Source: Dyella caseinilytica (lineage in GTDB: Bacteria; Pseudomonadota; Gammaproteobacteria; Xanthomonadales; Rhodanobacteraceae). From it: a stretch of 64,000 nt of DNA. The notes under the pieces were generated by a model. It ran no database searches, was not told where the DNA came from, and saw nothing but the letters and a program-made list of their open reading frames with translations. The DNA is taken from positions 3,410,001 to 3,474,000 of the forward strand of contig NZ_CP064030.1 of assembly GCF_016865235.1 (NCBI RefSeq). The letters are read 5' to 3'. Made by a program: the position numbers and the translations under genes. Below, piece after piece: positions 52,896-61,579 of the stretch (position 1 is the stretch's first letter; each line of letters starts with the position of its first letter).

Positions 52896-53852
52896 ATGAT
52901 CTACGACAATATCCTCGACACCATCGGCAATACGCCGATTGTCCGCCTGCACCGCGTCGCGCCTTCACACGTCACGCTCTACACCAAGGTAGAGGCGTTC
53001 AATCCCGGCGGTTCGGTCAAGGATCGTCTGGCCATCGCCGTGATCCTGGATGCGGAAAAGAAAGGCCTGCTCAAGCCCGGCGACACGGTCGTGGAAGCGA
53101 CTTCGGGTAATACCGGCGTGGCACTGGCGATGGTATGCGCGGCACGCGGCTACCACTTCGTGGCCACAATGACCGAAACCTTCTCGGTTGAACGGCGCAA
53201 GCTGATGCGCGCCTACGGCGCCAAGGTGATCCTGACGCCTGCAGCGGAACGCGGCAGCGGCATGGTGCGTCGTGCTGAAGAGCTGGCGGCGAAGCATGGC
53301 TGGTTTCTGCCGCGGCAATTCCAGAATCCGGCCAATCCGGCTTATCACCGCAGCACCACCGCCGCGGAAATCCTGCGCGATTTCGCCGGCAAGCGCCTGG
53401 ACGCCTTCGTGACTGGCTGGGGCACTGGCGGCACGCTCACGGGCGTGGGTGAAGTGCTGAAGCTCGCCCGCCCTGAAGTGAAGATCGTGGTCTCCGAACC
53501 GGCCGGGGCCTCCCTGCTAGGCGATAAGCCGTGGCAGCCGCACAAGATCCAGGGCTGGACACCGGACTTCGTGCCGGAAGTACTCAACCGGAAGATCTTC
53601 GACATCGACCTGCCGGTCGACGATGTACTCGCCCGTGACACTTCACGCCGACTGGCCAAGGAAGAAGGCATTTTCGTTGGCATTTCCGCAGGCGCGACGG
53701 TTGCCGCTGCGCTGAAGTATGCGGAAACCGCCGAAAAAGGCAGTGTGATCCTGGCGATGCTGCCGGATACTGGCGAGCGCTATATCTCGACCTTCCTGTT
53801 TGAAGGTGTGGAGGAGGGATCGGATGATGCGTGGCTGGAGAGCCTTGGCTGA
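52896..53852 (+). CDS. cysK: Cysteine synthase (O-acetylserine sulfhydrylase A type)
   Basis: A 318-residue PLP enzyme making cysteine from O-acetylserine and sulfide. PLP Lys in FNPGGSVKDRLA, the substrate loop TSGNTGVALAM, PLP phosphate loop TGWGTGGTLTG and GISAGATVAAAL. The C-terminal RYISTFLFEG is typical. The CysK/CysM split is not certain by eye. ATG 52896 has AGGGAA at 7-nt spacing. The gene is inverted relative to its neighbours and splits the nrdR-ribD adjacency common in proteobacteria. Confidence 0.93.
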   Translation: MIYDNILDTIGNTPIVRLHRVAPSHVTLYTKVEAFNPGGSVKDRLAIAVILDAEKKGLLKPGDTVVEATSGNTGVALAMVCAARGYHFVATMTETFSVERRKLMRAYGAKVILTPAAERGSGMVRRAEELAAKHGWFLPRQFQNPANPAYHRSTTAAEILRDFAGKRLDAFVTGWGTGGTLTGVGEVLKLARPEVKIVVSEPAGASLLGDKPWQPHKIQGWTPDFVPEVLNRKIFDIDLPVDDVLARDTSRRLAKEEGIFVGISAGATVAAALKYAETAEKGSVILAMLPDTGERYISTFLFEGVEEGSDDAWLESLG

Positions 53853-53870
53853 CTGACACCGTAACCCTCA

Positions 53871-53906
53871 TTGCCGTCATTTCCGCGAAAGCGGGAATGA
53901 CGGCAA
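53871..53906. repeat. REP-like palindrome between cysK and nrdR
   Basis: A 16-bp stem with one mismatch (53871-53886/53891-53906) and GAAA loop, in the gap of the convergent cysK and nrdR genes. The stable GNRA-type loop makes it a good RNA 3'-end structure for both transcripts. Confidence 0.8.
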
Positions 53907-53930
53907 TGGAGCTTGAGATTATTGTGGAGC

Positions 53931-54470
53931 TTAGCTCTTGCGGTGATTCCGCTTAATGGCAGCTGCCGCGGCAGCTTCACCGAGTAGCGACAGTTGCATG
54001 TTCTCCAGTCCCGGCGGAAGATCGCGCTCCAACTTTTCGATCTCCTCACGGAAGGCATGCACGTCTTCAAACTTGCGATACACCGAAGCAAAGCGCACGT
54101 AAGCAACCTGATCGAGCTTCTTCAGCTCGCGCATCACCAACTCACCGATGTGTCGCGCCGGCACTTCACGCTCACCGCTGCGGCGCAGATCATTGACGAT
54201 CTCGCGCACTGAGCTGTCGACATCATGGCTCGCCACCGGACGCTTCTGCAGCGCACGCTCAAAACTCGTGCGCAACTTGCGCTCATCGAAATTCTCCCGG
54301 CGTTCGCCGCTTTTGACGATAGCCGGGAGCTTGAGCTCTGCCGTTTCGAACGTATTGAAGCGCTCACCGCACTGCGGACACTCGCGGCGGCGGCGCACGG
54401 TGGCGCCGTCGTCGGCAAGGCGTGAATCAATCACGCGAGTGTCTTCATGCTGGCAGAAGGGGCAATGCAT
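53931..54470 (-). CDS. nrdR: Transcriptional repressor NrdR
   Basis: A 179-residue ATP/dATP-sensing repressor of ribonucleotide reductase genes. The N-terminal zinc ribbon has CPFC and CPQC (MHCPFCQHEDTRVIDSR ... RRECPQCGERFNTFE), followed by an ATP-cone (VKSGERRENFDERKLRTSFERA). It is the family's standard architecture, slightly long at the C-terminus (LLGEAAAAAAIKRNHRKS). It lies 27 bp downstream of glyA and is likely co-transcribed with it. Confidence 0.96.
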   Translation of the reverse strand: MHCPFCQHEDTRVIDSRLADDGATVRRRRECPQCGERFNTFETAELKLPAIVKSGERRENFDERKLRTSFERALQKRPVASHDVDSSVREIVNDLRRSGEREVPARHIGELVMRELKKLDQVAYVRFASVYRKFEDVHAFREEIEKLERDLPPGLENMQLSLLGEAAAAAAIKRNHRKS

Positions 54471-54497
54471 AGGGTTGGGTGAATACGCCTTGGTCTA

Positions 54498-55751
54498 TCA
54501 ACCGTAAACCGGGAATTTCTTGCACTGGGCCGACACTTTCTCGCGCACGGCTTTAATCACGCTTTCATCGGCCGGCGCATCGAGCACATCGCAGATCCAC
54601 TTGGTCAGCTCGATCACGTCCGCTTCCTTGTAGCCACGGGTGGTGATAGCCGGTGTACCCACACGCAAGCCGGAGGTGATGAAGGGCGAGCGCGGATCGT
54701 TCGGCACGGCGTTCTTGTTGACGGTGATGTGCGCCTTGCCGAGGGCTGCTTCCGCGTCCTTGCCGGTGACTTCCCGACCGATCAGATCGATCAGCATCAA
54801 GTGGTTTTCGGTACCACCGGACACGACTTTGTAGCCGCGCTCGATCAGCGTCTTCGCCATCGCCTTGGCGTTCTTCACCACTTGTGCCTGATATTCCTTG
54901 AACGACGGCTCCAGTGCTTCCTTGAACGCAACGGCCTTGGCGGCGATCACGTGCATCAGCGGGCCGCCCTGGATGCCGGGGAACACGATGGATTGCAGCT
55001 TCTTTTCGATTTCCTCGCCCGCGTCCTTGGCGATGACGAAACCGCCGCGCGGTCCACGCAGGGTCTTGTGTGTGGTGGAGGTCACCACGTGGGCATGCGG
55101 GACCGGATTCGGATACACGCCAGCGGCAATCAAGCCGGCAACGTGCGCCATGTCGACAAACAGGTAGGCGCCGACCTTGTCAGCAATGGCGCGGAAGCGC
55201 GCCCAGTCCATCACCTGCGAGTAAGCGCTGAAGCCGGCAACGATCATCTTCGGCTTGTGTTCGACTGCCAGACGCTCGACTTCGTCGTAATCGACCAAGC
55301 CTTGTTCATTCACGCCGTACTGCACGGCGTTGAGCAGCTTGCCGGAAATATTGACCTTGGCGCCGTGAGTGAGATGGCCGCCATGAGCCAGGCTCATGCC
55401 GAGGATCGTGTCGCCCGGATTGAGCAGCGCGAAATACACCGCCTGATTGGCCTGCGAACCGGAATGCGGTTGCACGTTGGCATAGGTCGCACCGAACAGT
55501 TGCTTCAAACGCTCGATGGCCAGGCGCTCGGCCACATCCACGTATTCGCAGCCGCCGTAATAGCGCTTGCCCGGATAGCCCTCGGCGTATTTGTTGGTCA
55601 GCACCGACCCCTGGGCTTCCAGCACGCGCGGGCTGGCGTAGTTCTCGGAGGCGATCAGCTCGACATGGTCTTCCTGGCGTCGTGCTTCGTCGGCAATGGC
55701 CTTGGCCAGTTCATCGTCATAGCCGGCGATCGTGTCGGTCTTCGGGAACAT
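54498..55751 (-). CDS. glyA: Serine hydroxymethyltransferase
   Basis: A 417-residue PLP enzyme interconverting serine and glycine with tetrahydrofolate, a major source of one-carbon units. Seen: ELIASENYASPRVLEAQGS, the PLP Lys in TSTTHKTLRGPRGG, and YGVNEQGLVDYDEV. ATG 55751 (MFPKTDTIAGYDDELAKAI) is preceded by GAGAGG; the longer frame to 55835 is rejected. glyA-nrdR is a common pair. Confidence 0.97.
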   Translation of the reverse strand: MFPKTDTIAGYDDELAKAIADEARRQEDHVELIASENYASPRVLEAQGSVLTNKYAEGYPGKRYYGGCEYVDVAERLAIERLKQLFGATYANVQPHSGSQANQAVYFALLNPGDTILGMSLAHGGHLTHGAKVNISGKLLNAVQYGVNEQGLVDYDEVERLAVEHKPKMIVAGFSAYSQVMDWARFRAIADKVGAYLFVDMAHVAGLIAAGVYPNPVPHAHVVTSTTHKTLRGPRGGFVIAKDAGEEIEKKLQSIVFPGIQGGPLMHVIAAKAVAFKEALEPSFKEYQAQVVKNAKAMAKTLIERGYKVVSGGTENHLMLIDLIGREVTGKDAEAALGKAHITVNKNAVPNDPRSPFITSGLRVGTPAITTRGYKEADVIELTKWICDVLDAPADESVIKAVREKVSAQCKKFPVYG

Positions 55752-55846
55752 TCGAGCCTCTCGGGGGTGCGCAGGGGGTTGAGTCTTGAAAGTGTAATGG
55801 TAGGGGGTGTTTGCGGCCACCGGCGGTGCTTGCACCGATCATCGCG

Positions 55847-55867
55847 TACACTGTACCGTACGTTGTA
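55847..55867 (+). promoter_or_regulatory. Probable operator upstream of the hydrolase-TetR pair
   Basis: Imperfect palindrome of 21 bp with arrangement TACA-N2-GTAC-N-GTAC-N2-TGTA (16 of 21 positions symmetric), 29 bp before the hydrolase ATG. Its size and symmetry are typical of TetR-family operators. It would overlap the promoter of 55896-56972, allowing autoregulation by the TetR protein encoded at 56993-57613. Confidence 0.6.
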
Positions 55868-55895
55868 CACAACCATCTTTTGAGGGATCATCCGT

Positions 55896-56972
55896 ATGCG
55901 CGCCACCCCATATCGGTTAGCCCACAGCTTGCGCTGGTTGGCACTGACCTTGTTGATCGCCCCTGCCCTGCTATTCGCCCAGGCTGTGACGGGGGTGGGT
56001 TTTCAGGCCATCACCATCCACGACCCGGTCAACGGCGGCAGCATGCCGGGCTATGTGTTTTATCCCTCGGCACAGGCCAAGGGCGTTACACATGTCGGTC
56101 CATATGACGTCGGCGCCACCCGCGGTGCACCGCCGCTTCCCGGCGCAAAGCCACTGGTGGTGATTTCGCATGGCAACGGCGGTTCCGACCTTGGTCACCA
56201 TACGCTGGCGACCTATCTGGCCAGCCACGGCTTTGTCGTCGCGACGCTGGAACACCCCAAAGACAACTTCCACGACACCAGCGGCGTCGGCCATGACGTC
56301 GTGCTGGCTGGCCGGCCCATCGAAGTGAAGGCCACCATTGATGCAGTGCTCAACGACCCGCAATGGAAAAAGCTGGTCGATGTCCAGCGTATCGGCGTCG
56401 CTGGATTTTCAGCAGGTGGCTACACCAGCCTGTTGATAGTGGGTGCCGTGCCGCAATTCGCGCGCTTTATCGATTACTGCCAGCGCTATCCCAAGGACGA
56501 AGCCATCTGCCACGACGCGGACAAGATCGAAACGGAAGCACGCAACCAGGGCCTGACCATGCAGCAATGGGTGGCGAACCTGCAAAACAGCCTTACACGC
56601 TGGGGCAACACGGCCGATCCGCGCGTGAAAGCCGCCTTCGTGATGGCTCCGCTGAGTCTGATCTTTGATCAGGCCGGCATCGAAAAGATCGACCGCCCGG
56701 TGTTTCTCTATTACGGCGATGCCGATCACGTGCTGATTCCACCGGAAAACGCCGCGCACATCCGGCCATGGATGAAAACGCTGGTCGACGTGAAAGTCGT
56801 GCACAACGCAGATCACTGGGTATTCATCGATCCCTGCAGCGCGGCGCTGAAGCAGGATAATCCGACGATCTGCAGCGACCCGCCCGGCGTCGACCGCATC
56901 CAGGTGCATCAACAGATCGATGCCGACGCGCTGGCCTTCTTCCGCAAAACATTGAATGTTTCAGCGCCCTGA
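55896..56972 (+). CDS. Secreted alpha/beta-hydrolase (dienelactone/PAF-acetylhydrolase-like)
   Basis: A 358-residue exported hydrolase. Signal peptide LTLLIAPALLFAQA; the central domain has the strand-loop PLVVISHGNGGSDLGHH, the nucleophile elbow GFSAGGY (Ser), an Asp in LYYGDADHVL, and His in HNADHWVF. An inserted helical region (about 190-245) with two cysteines (IDYCQRYP and AICHDAD) may be a disulfide-bonded cap. It probably acts on small esters or lipids. The downstream TetR gene starts 20 bp after its stop. Confidence 0.87.
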   Translation: MRATPYRLAHSLRWLALTLLIAPALLFAQAVTGVGFQAITIHDPVNGGSMPGYVFYPSAQAKGVTHVGPYDVGATRGAPPLPGAKPLVVISHGNGGSDLGHHTLATYLASHGFVVATLEHPKDNFHDTSGVGHDVVLAGRPIEVKATIDAVLNDPQWKKLVDVQRIGVAGFSAGGYTSLLIVGAVPQFARFIDYCQRYPKDEAICHDADKIETEARNQGLTMQQWVANLQNSLTRWGNTADPRVKAAFVMAPLSLIFDQAGIEKIDRPVFLYYGDADHVLIPPENAAHIRPWMKTLVDVKVVHNADHWVFIDPCSAALKQDNPTICSDPPGVDRIQVHQQIDADALAFFRKTLNVSAP

Positions 56973-56992
56973 TTTCAAGCTCCAGGATTGCC

Positions 56993-57613
56993 GTGCCCAA
57001 AGCACTCAGTGACACCGAAACCGAAGCCTTTCGCGAACGCATCTGCCAGGTGGCCGCGAAGCTCTTCGTCGACGAAGGCCCGGCGGCGATCACCATGCGC
57101 CGCCTGGCCGCCGAAATCCGCTGCGGCACGATGACGCCGTACCGTTATTATGGAAACAAGAACGAAATCATCACCGCGATCCGCACGCGCGGGATGCACA
57201 GTCTCGCCCAGGCACTGGAAGACGCACTGGACACACCCGGCGATGGCCGCACGCGCAGCCGCAACGTTCGCGATGCCTATATCGATTTCGCGCGCCGGCA
57301 CACCGCCACCTACCGGCTGATGTTCGAATATCCGGAAACCAATCGCGACGATCACGGCTACAGTCAGGCACACGCGCGCCTGTGGCGCTGTATTGCTGCC
57401 GACACGCAGGTGATGATCGACGAAGGCATGATCGAAGCTGAGGCACCCATTCTTGGCCACCAGGTCTGGGCCGCGCTTCACGGTGCGGTGATGCTGGAAA
57501 TCGCCGGCTTGCTGCCGGAAGGTTTCGATGCCGCCGCACTGCACTCACGCACTTTTGTGGCGTTGATGGAATCGGCCAGCCCTGCCCATCGCAAGGACAA
57601 GCCATCAGCGTAA
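56993..57613 (+). CDS. TetR/AcrR-family transcriptional regulator
   Basis: A 206-residue repressor. The N-terminal helix-turn-helix (about 16-60) shows RICQVAAKLFVDEGPAAITMRRLA and TPYRYYGNKNEII. The C-terminal ligand/dimer domain is all-helical. The start is GTG at 56993 (MPKALSDTETEAF) with AGGA about 7 nt upstream. It lies 20 bp after the hydrolase gene, so it likely regulates that operon through the palindrome at 55847-55867. Confidence 0.9.
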   Translation: MPKALSDTETEAFRERICQVAAKLFVDEGPAAITMRRLAAEIRCGTMTPYRYYGNKNEIITAIRTRGMHSLAQALEDALDTPGDGRTRSRNVRDAYIDFARRHTATYRLMFEYPETNRDDHGYSQAHARLWRCIAADTQVMIDEGMIEAEAPILGHQVWAALHGAVMLEIAGLLPEGFDAAALHSRTFVALMESASPAHRKDKPSA

Positions 57614-57678
57614 ACAGTATGGCTTCCCTGCCCCGGAGTCGTGCACGTGACACTGCGTCAGCTAGATGATCACCAGCA

Positions 57679-58542
57679 TTACGAAATGCCACGCCCTCGC
57701 CGCATCGCCACCGCGCTCACCATCACGTAGCTGATGATCATCAGCAAAAACCACGCGCCCAGCTTCGACAGCGGCACCATGCTCCAGCCATGATGCTGCG
57801 CCGGATAACGCCACGCAGCAGTGAAGGTGCCGACGTTCTCGGCAATCCAGATAAACGTCGCCACCAACACGAAACCCAGCAGCAAGGGCATTCGCCGGTG
57901 CACATGGCGAATGCGGAAATAAACCCAGGTCCGGCCAAACAACAGCGCTGCTGCGGCAAACAGCAGCACACGCAGATCCGGCAGAAAATGATGCGTGAAG
58001 AAATTCACGTAGATGGCGACGGCCAGCCAGACCGTTGCCGCCAGCGACGGATGATGGGTAAAGCGAAAATCGAACAGCCGCCACGCCCGTGCGATGTAGC
58101 TGCCGATCGAGCCATACATGAAACCGGTGAACAGCGGCACGCCGCCAATATGCAGCAACGAGGGTTCGGGATAGATCCACGATCCCATCGCCGTCTTGAA
58201 CACCTCCATCACCGTGCCAACGATGTGGAACAAAAAGATCACGCCAGCCTCTTCCCACGTCTCCAGGCGCGTAGTCAGCAGCAGACACTGGATCGCCAGG
58301 GCCGACAAAGTAAGAAAGTCGTAGCGCGCCAACGCAGCGCCATGCGGGTAGAACGCCCAGGTCAAGCCAAGCAGCAGCACCATGCAGCCGCCGAACAGGC
58401 AGGCCGCGGCTTGCTTGGCGCCGAAGCAGACGAATTCGTGCAAGGTGACCGCCCAGCCACCATGCGACTGCGCCCACACGCCGGCTCGATCATCCAGGCG
58501 CCGGACAGCATCAGACAAGACGGAGGGATAGCTGCGGACCAT
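57679..58542 (-). CDS. DUF817 integral membrane protein
   Basis: A 287-residue membrane protein with about eight to nine hydrophobic helices and the DUF817 hallmark FTGFMYGSIGSYIARAWRLFDF. Several conserved His, Glu and aromatic residues occur near membrane edges (TWEEAGVIFLFH, EPSLLHIGG). The function of the family is unknown. I prefer ATG 58542, with GAGAG upstream, to 58566 and 58620. It converges on the tetR gene and is divergent from ettA. Confidence 0.85.
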   Translation of the reverse strand: MVRSYPSVLSDAVRRLDDRAGVWAQSHGGWAVTLHEFVCFGAKQAAACLFGGCMVLLLGLTWAFYPHGAALARYDFLTLSALAIQCLLLTTRLETWEEAGVIFLFHIVGTVMEVFKTAMGSWIYPEPSLLHIGGVPLFTGFMYGSIGSYIARAWRLFDFRFTHHPSLAATVWLAVAIYVNFFTHHFLPDLRVLLFAAAALLFGRTWVYFRIRHVHRRMPLLLGFVLVATFIWIAENVGTFTAAWRYPAQHHGWSMVPLSKLGAWFLLMIISYVMVSAVAMRRGRGIS

Positions 58543-58687
58543 CAGTAAGCTCTCGTGTAAACACATAAAGAGCTTGGCAGCCCCAAGTGGCCGGCCCATC
58601 CTCAAAAGTGGCGAACGCATGGCGATCGGCTCGCAATGGCACGGCAGACAGCGACCCTGCCGTCATCGGGATTCACCCGATAGACGC

Positions 58688-58713
58688 TATAATGCGTGGT
58701 TTGATACCCACGC
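58688..58713 (+). promoter_or_regulatory. ettA promoter -10 with leader hairpin
   Basis: A perfect TATAAT at 58688-58693 is followed at once by a 6-bp stem (58694-58699/58708-58713, GCGTGG/CCACGC) at the likely transcript 5' end. No clear -35 is seen. The leader to the ettA ATG would be about 70 nt. Confidence 0.5.
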
Positions 58714-58767
58714 CCTGCGCGTCACCCATCCATTCGGGCCGGCCACGCGCACGCCCACGGAGCCAGC

Positions 58768-60429
58768 ATGCAATACATCTACACCATGAACGGGGTCAGT
58801 AAGATCGTTCCCCCGAAGCGTCAGATCATCAAGGACATTTCGCTGAGCTTCTTCCCCGGCGCCAAGATCGGCCTGCTGGGCTTGAACGGCGCGGGCAAAT
58901 CCACCGTGCTGCGCATCATGGCCGGCGTGGACACCGATTTTCAGGGCGAGGCCCGTCCGCAGCCCGGCATCAAGGTCGGTTACCTGGCGCAGGAACCGCA
59001 GCTGGATCCGGAAAAGTCCGTGCGCGAAGTGGTCGAGGAAGGCGTGTCCGTGGTTCTCGATGCGCAGAAGCGCCTGGAAGAGGTCTACGCCGCCTACGCC
59101 GAGGAAGGCGCTGATTTCGACAAGCTCGCCGCCGAGCAGCAGGAACTGGAAAACCTGCTCGCCGTGAACGATGCCCACGCGCTGGAGCGTCAGTTGGAAG
59201 TGGCCGCCGATGCACTGCGCCTGCCGCCTTGGGACGCAAAGGTCGGCCCGCTGTCCGGTGGTGAAAAGCGCCGCGTGGCGCTGTGCCGCCTGCTGCTGTC
59301 CAAACCCGACATGCTGCTGCTGGACGAGCCCACCAACCACTTGGACGCCGAGTCGGTGGAATGGCTGGAGCACTTCCTGCAGGACTACCCTGGCACCGTG
59401 GTGGCGGTCACCCATGATCGCTACTTCCTGGACAACGCCGCCGAGTGGATTCTGGAACTCGACCGCGGCCGCGGCATTCCGTGGAAGGGCAACTACACCG
59501 AGTGGCTGGAGCAGAAGGACGCTCGCCTCAAGCAAGAAGCGCAGCAGGAAAAGTCGCGCCAGAAAGCCATTGAGAAGGAGCTGGAATGGGTGCGCTCGGC
59601 CGCCAAGGGCCGTCAGTCCAAGGGCAAGGCGCGCTTGAACCGCTTCGAAGAACTGAACTCGGTCGAATACCAGCGCCGCAATGAAACCAACGAAATCTTC
59701 ATTCCGCCGGGCGAGCGCCTGGGCCAGGAAGTGATCGAGTTCAAGAACGTCAGCAAGTCCTTCGGCGATCGCCTGCTGATCGACGATCTGTCGTTCAAGG
59801 TGCCGCCCGGCGCCATCGTGGGCATCATGGGCCCGAACGGTGCGGGTAAGTCCACGCTGATGAAGCTGATCATGGGCAAGGAGCAGCCCGATTCGGGCGA
59901 AGTGAAGCTCGGCCACACGGTGAAGCTCGCGTACGTCGACCAGTCGCGCGGTGCGCTCGATGCGAAGAACAACGTCTGGCAGGAAGTATCCGGCGGTGCG
60001 GACATCCTCACCATCGGCAACTTCGAGATCCAGTCGCGCGCCTACATCGGCCGCTTCAACTTCAAGGGCACCGATCAGCAGAAGATCGTCGGCAACCTGT
60101 CCGGCGGCGAGCGCGGCCGCCTGCATATGGCCAAGACCCTGCTACAGGGCGGCAATGTGCTGCTGCTCGACGAACCTTCGAACGACCTGGATATCGAAAC
60201 CCTGCGCGCCCTGGAAGACGCCCTGCTGGAGTTCCCGGGTTGTGCGATGGTGATCTCGCATGATCGCTGGTTCCTCGACCGCATCGCCACGCACATCATC
60301 GCGTTCGAAGGCGACTCGCACGTCGAGTTCTTCCCCGGCAACTACAACGAGTACGAAGCGGACAAGAAGCGCCGCCTCGGCGACGAAGCGTCCAAGCCGC
60401 ATCGCGTGAAGTACAAGAAGCTGGCGTAA
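58768..60429 (+). CDS. ettA: Energy-dependent translational throttle protein EttA (ABC-F)
   Basis: A 553-residue cytoplasmic ABC-F ATPase that gates the first step of elongation on the ribosome according to ADP/ATP. Two ATPase domains: first with GLNGAGKST, LSGGEKRRVALCRLL and LLLDEPTNHLD; second with GPNGAGKST, LSGGERGRLHMAKTL and LLLDEPSNDLD. A basic linker (about 250-310) contacts tRNA and rRNA in relatives. The N-terminus MQYIYTMNGVSKIVPPKRQIIKDISLSF is diagnostic of EttA. Confidence 0.96.
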   Translation: MQYIYTMNGVSKIVPPKRQIIKDISLSFFPGAKIGLLGLNGAGKSTVLRIMAGVDTDFQGEARPQPGIKVGYLAQEPQLDPEKSVREVVEEGVSVVLDAQKRLEEVYAAYAEEGADFDKLAAEQQELENLLAVNDAHALERQLEVAADALRLPPWDAKVGPLSGGEKRRVALCRLLLSKPDMLLLDEPTNHLDAESVEWLEHFLQDYPGTVVAVTHDRYFLDNAAEWILELDRGRGIPWKGNYTEWLEQKDARLKQEAQQEKSRQKAIEKELEWVRSAAKGRQSKGKARLNRFEELNSVEYQRRNETNEIFIPPGERLGQEVIEFKNVSKSFGDRLLIDDLSFKVPPGAIVGIMGPNGAGKSTLMKLIMGKEQPDSGEVKLGHTVKLAYVDQSRGALDAKNNVWQEVSGGADILTIGNFEIQSRAYIGRFNFKGTDQQKIVGNLSGGERGRLHMAKTLLQGGNVLLLDEPSNDLDIETLRALEDALLEFPGCAMVISHDRWFLDRIATHIIAFEGDSHVEFFPGNYNEYEADKKRRLGDEASKPHRVKYKKLA

Positions 60430-60441
60430 CCCATCGCTCTG

Positions 60442-60576
60442 CTCCCTCTCCCCTCCGGGGAGATGGCTGGGGTGAGGGGCTGGGGCTGGCCCCGAACTTC
60501 AATAGAACCAGGCTCCGATTTACCTACATCGCAAGAATGCCCCTCACCCTAACCCTCTCCCCGGAGGGGAGAGGGG
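60442..60576. repeat. Inverted pair of CCCTCTCCCC-type repeats between ettA and pyrF
   Basis: Arms of about 38 bp (60442-60480 and 60539-60576), mostly complementary, each with an internal CTCCCC/GGGGAG hairpin. Related shorter forms occur at 19075-19094. The pair could fold into one long stem in the ettA transcript and act as a terminator or stability element; no T-run follows. Confidence 0.7.
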
Positions 60577-60603
60577 AACGCCAAGCGGCAAGGAGATATT
60601 CCG

Positions 60604-61422
60604 ATGCACTTCATGCAATCGCTGCAAGCCGCATGGATCCGCAACAATTCACTGGTCTGCGTCGGCCTCGATCCGGAGCCCGCCAAATTTCCCGTGCATC
60701 TGCAGCAGCACCCGGATGCGGTGTTCGAGTTCTGCCGCACCATCATCGATGCGACCGCCGATCTGGCCTGCAGCTTCAAACCGCAGATCGCCCATTTCGC
60801 TGCGCTGCGTGCCGACGATGCGCTGGAACGCCTGATCGCACACATCCATGCCAAACATCCTGGCATTCCCGTGATTCTCGACGCCAAGCGCGGTGATATC
60901 GGCAGCACGGCGCAGCATTACGTGAGCGAAGCGTTCGATCGTTATGCGGCCGATGCAGTGACGCTCAACCCGTATCTCGGACGCGATTCCGTGCAGCCGT
61001 TTCTGGACCGTGCGGACAAGGGTGTCATCCTGCTCTGCCACACCTCCAATCCCGGTGCAGCGGATCTGCAGGATCTGGATGTCGGCGGCAAGCCGCTGTA
61101 CCAGCACGTCGCGCAAATCATTGCCCGCGACTGGAACACGCACGGCAATTGCGCGCTTGTCACCGGCGCTACCTGGCCGGAGCAACTGGCCGAAGTGCGT
61201 GCGTTGGTGGGTGACGTGCCATTGCTCGTACCAGGCATCGGCGCCCAGGGCGGCGATGTGGAAGCCGTGGTCCGCAACGGCTGCACCGCGGATGGCACCG
61301 GGCTGATGATCAGCTCCTCACGCGCCATTCTCTACGCCGGCAAGGGCGAGGATTTCGCCGAAGCGGCACGCAAGGCGGCACTGGACCTGCGCGACAGCAT
61401 CAACCATTACCGGAAGCGCTGA
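60604..61422 (+). CDS. pyrF: Orotidine 5'-phosphate decarboxylase (type 2)
   Basis: A 272-residue TIM-barrel enzyme for the last step of UMP synthesis. The type 2 PyrF catalytic Lys/Asp motif is present in VILDAKRGDIGSTAQHY; other features are LVCVGLDPEPAKFP and LVPGIGAQGGDVE. Length (about 270) matches the type 2 subfamily rather than the 230-245-residue E. coli type. AAGGAGAT precedes the ATG. Confidence 0.95.
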   Translation: MHFMQSLQAAWIRNNSLVCVGLDPEPAKFPVHLQQHPDAVFEFCRTIIDATADLACSFKPQIAHFAALRADDALERLIAHIHAKHPGIPVILDAKRGDIGSTAQHYVSEAFDRYAADAVTLNPYLGRDSVQPFLDRADKGVILLCHTSNPGAADLQDLDVGGKPLYQHVAQIIARDWNTHGNCALVTGATWPEQLAEVRALVGDVPLLVPGIGAQGGDVEAVVRNGCTADGTGLMISSSRAILYAGKGEDFAEAARKAALDLRDSINHYRKR

Positions 61423-61579
61423 CCGGTAAAACGGCAGCAAGCTCACCGGATCGCAATTTTCAACGACAGCCGCTCGCATAAAAAAACCGATGCCCGGCCC
61501 TCCCCCACTCCATGGCGCTATGTCAGTATCTGGCGGGGAACCGGCACCATGCCGGCCGATAGTCATACGAAGGAAACGT

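Noticed and set aside
54729..55883. 384-codon plus-strand frame opposite glyA
   Set aside because: Antisense to a highly conserved gene with intact catalytic motifs; no ribosome site or domain.
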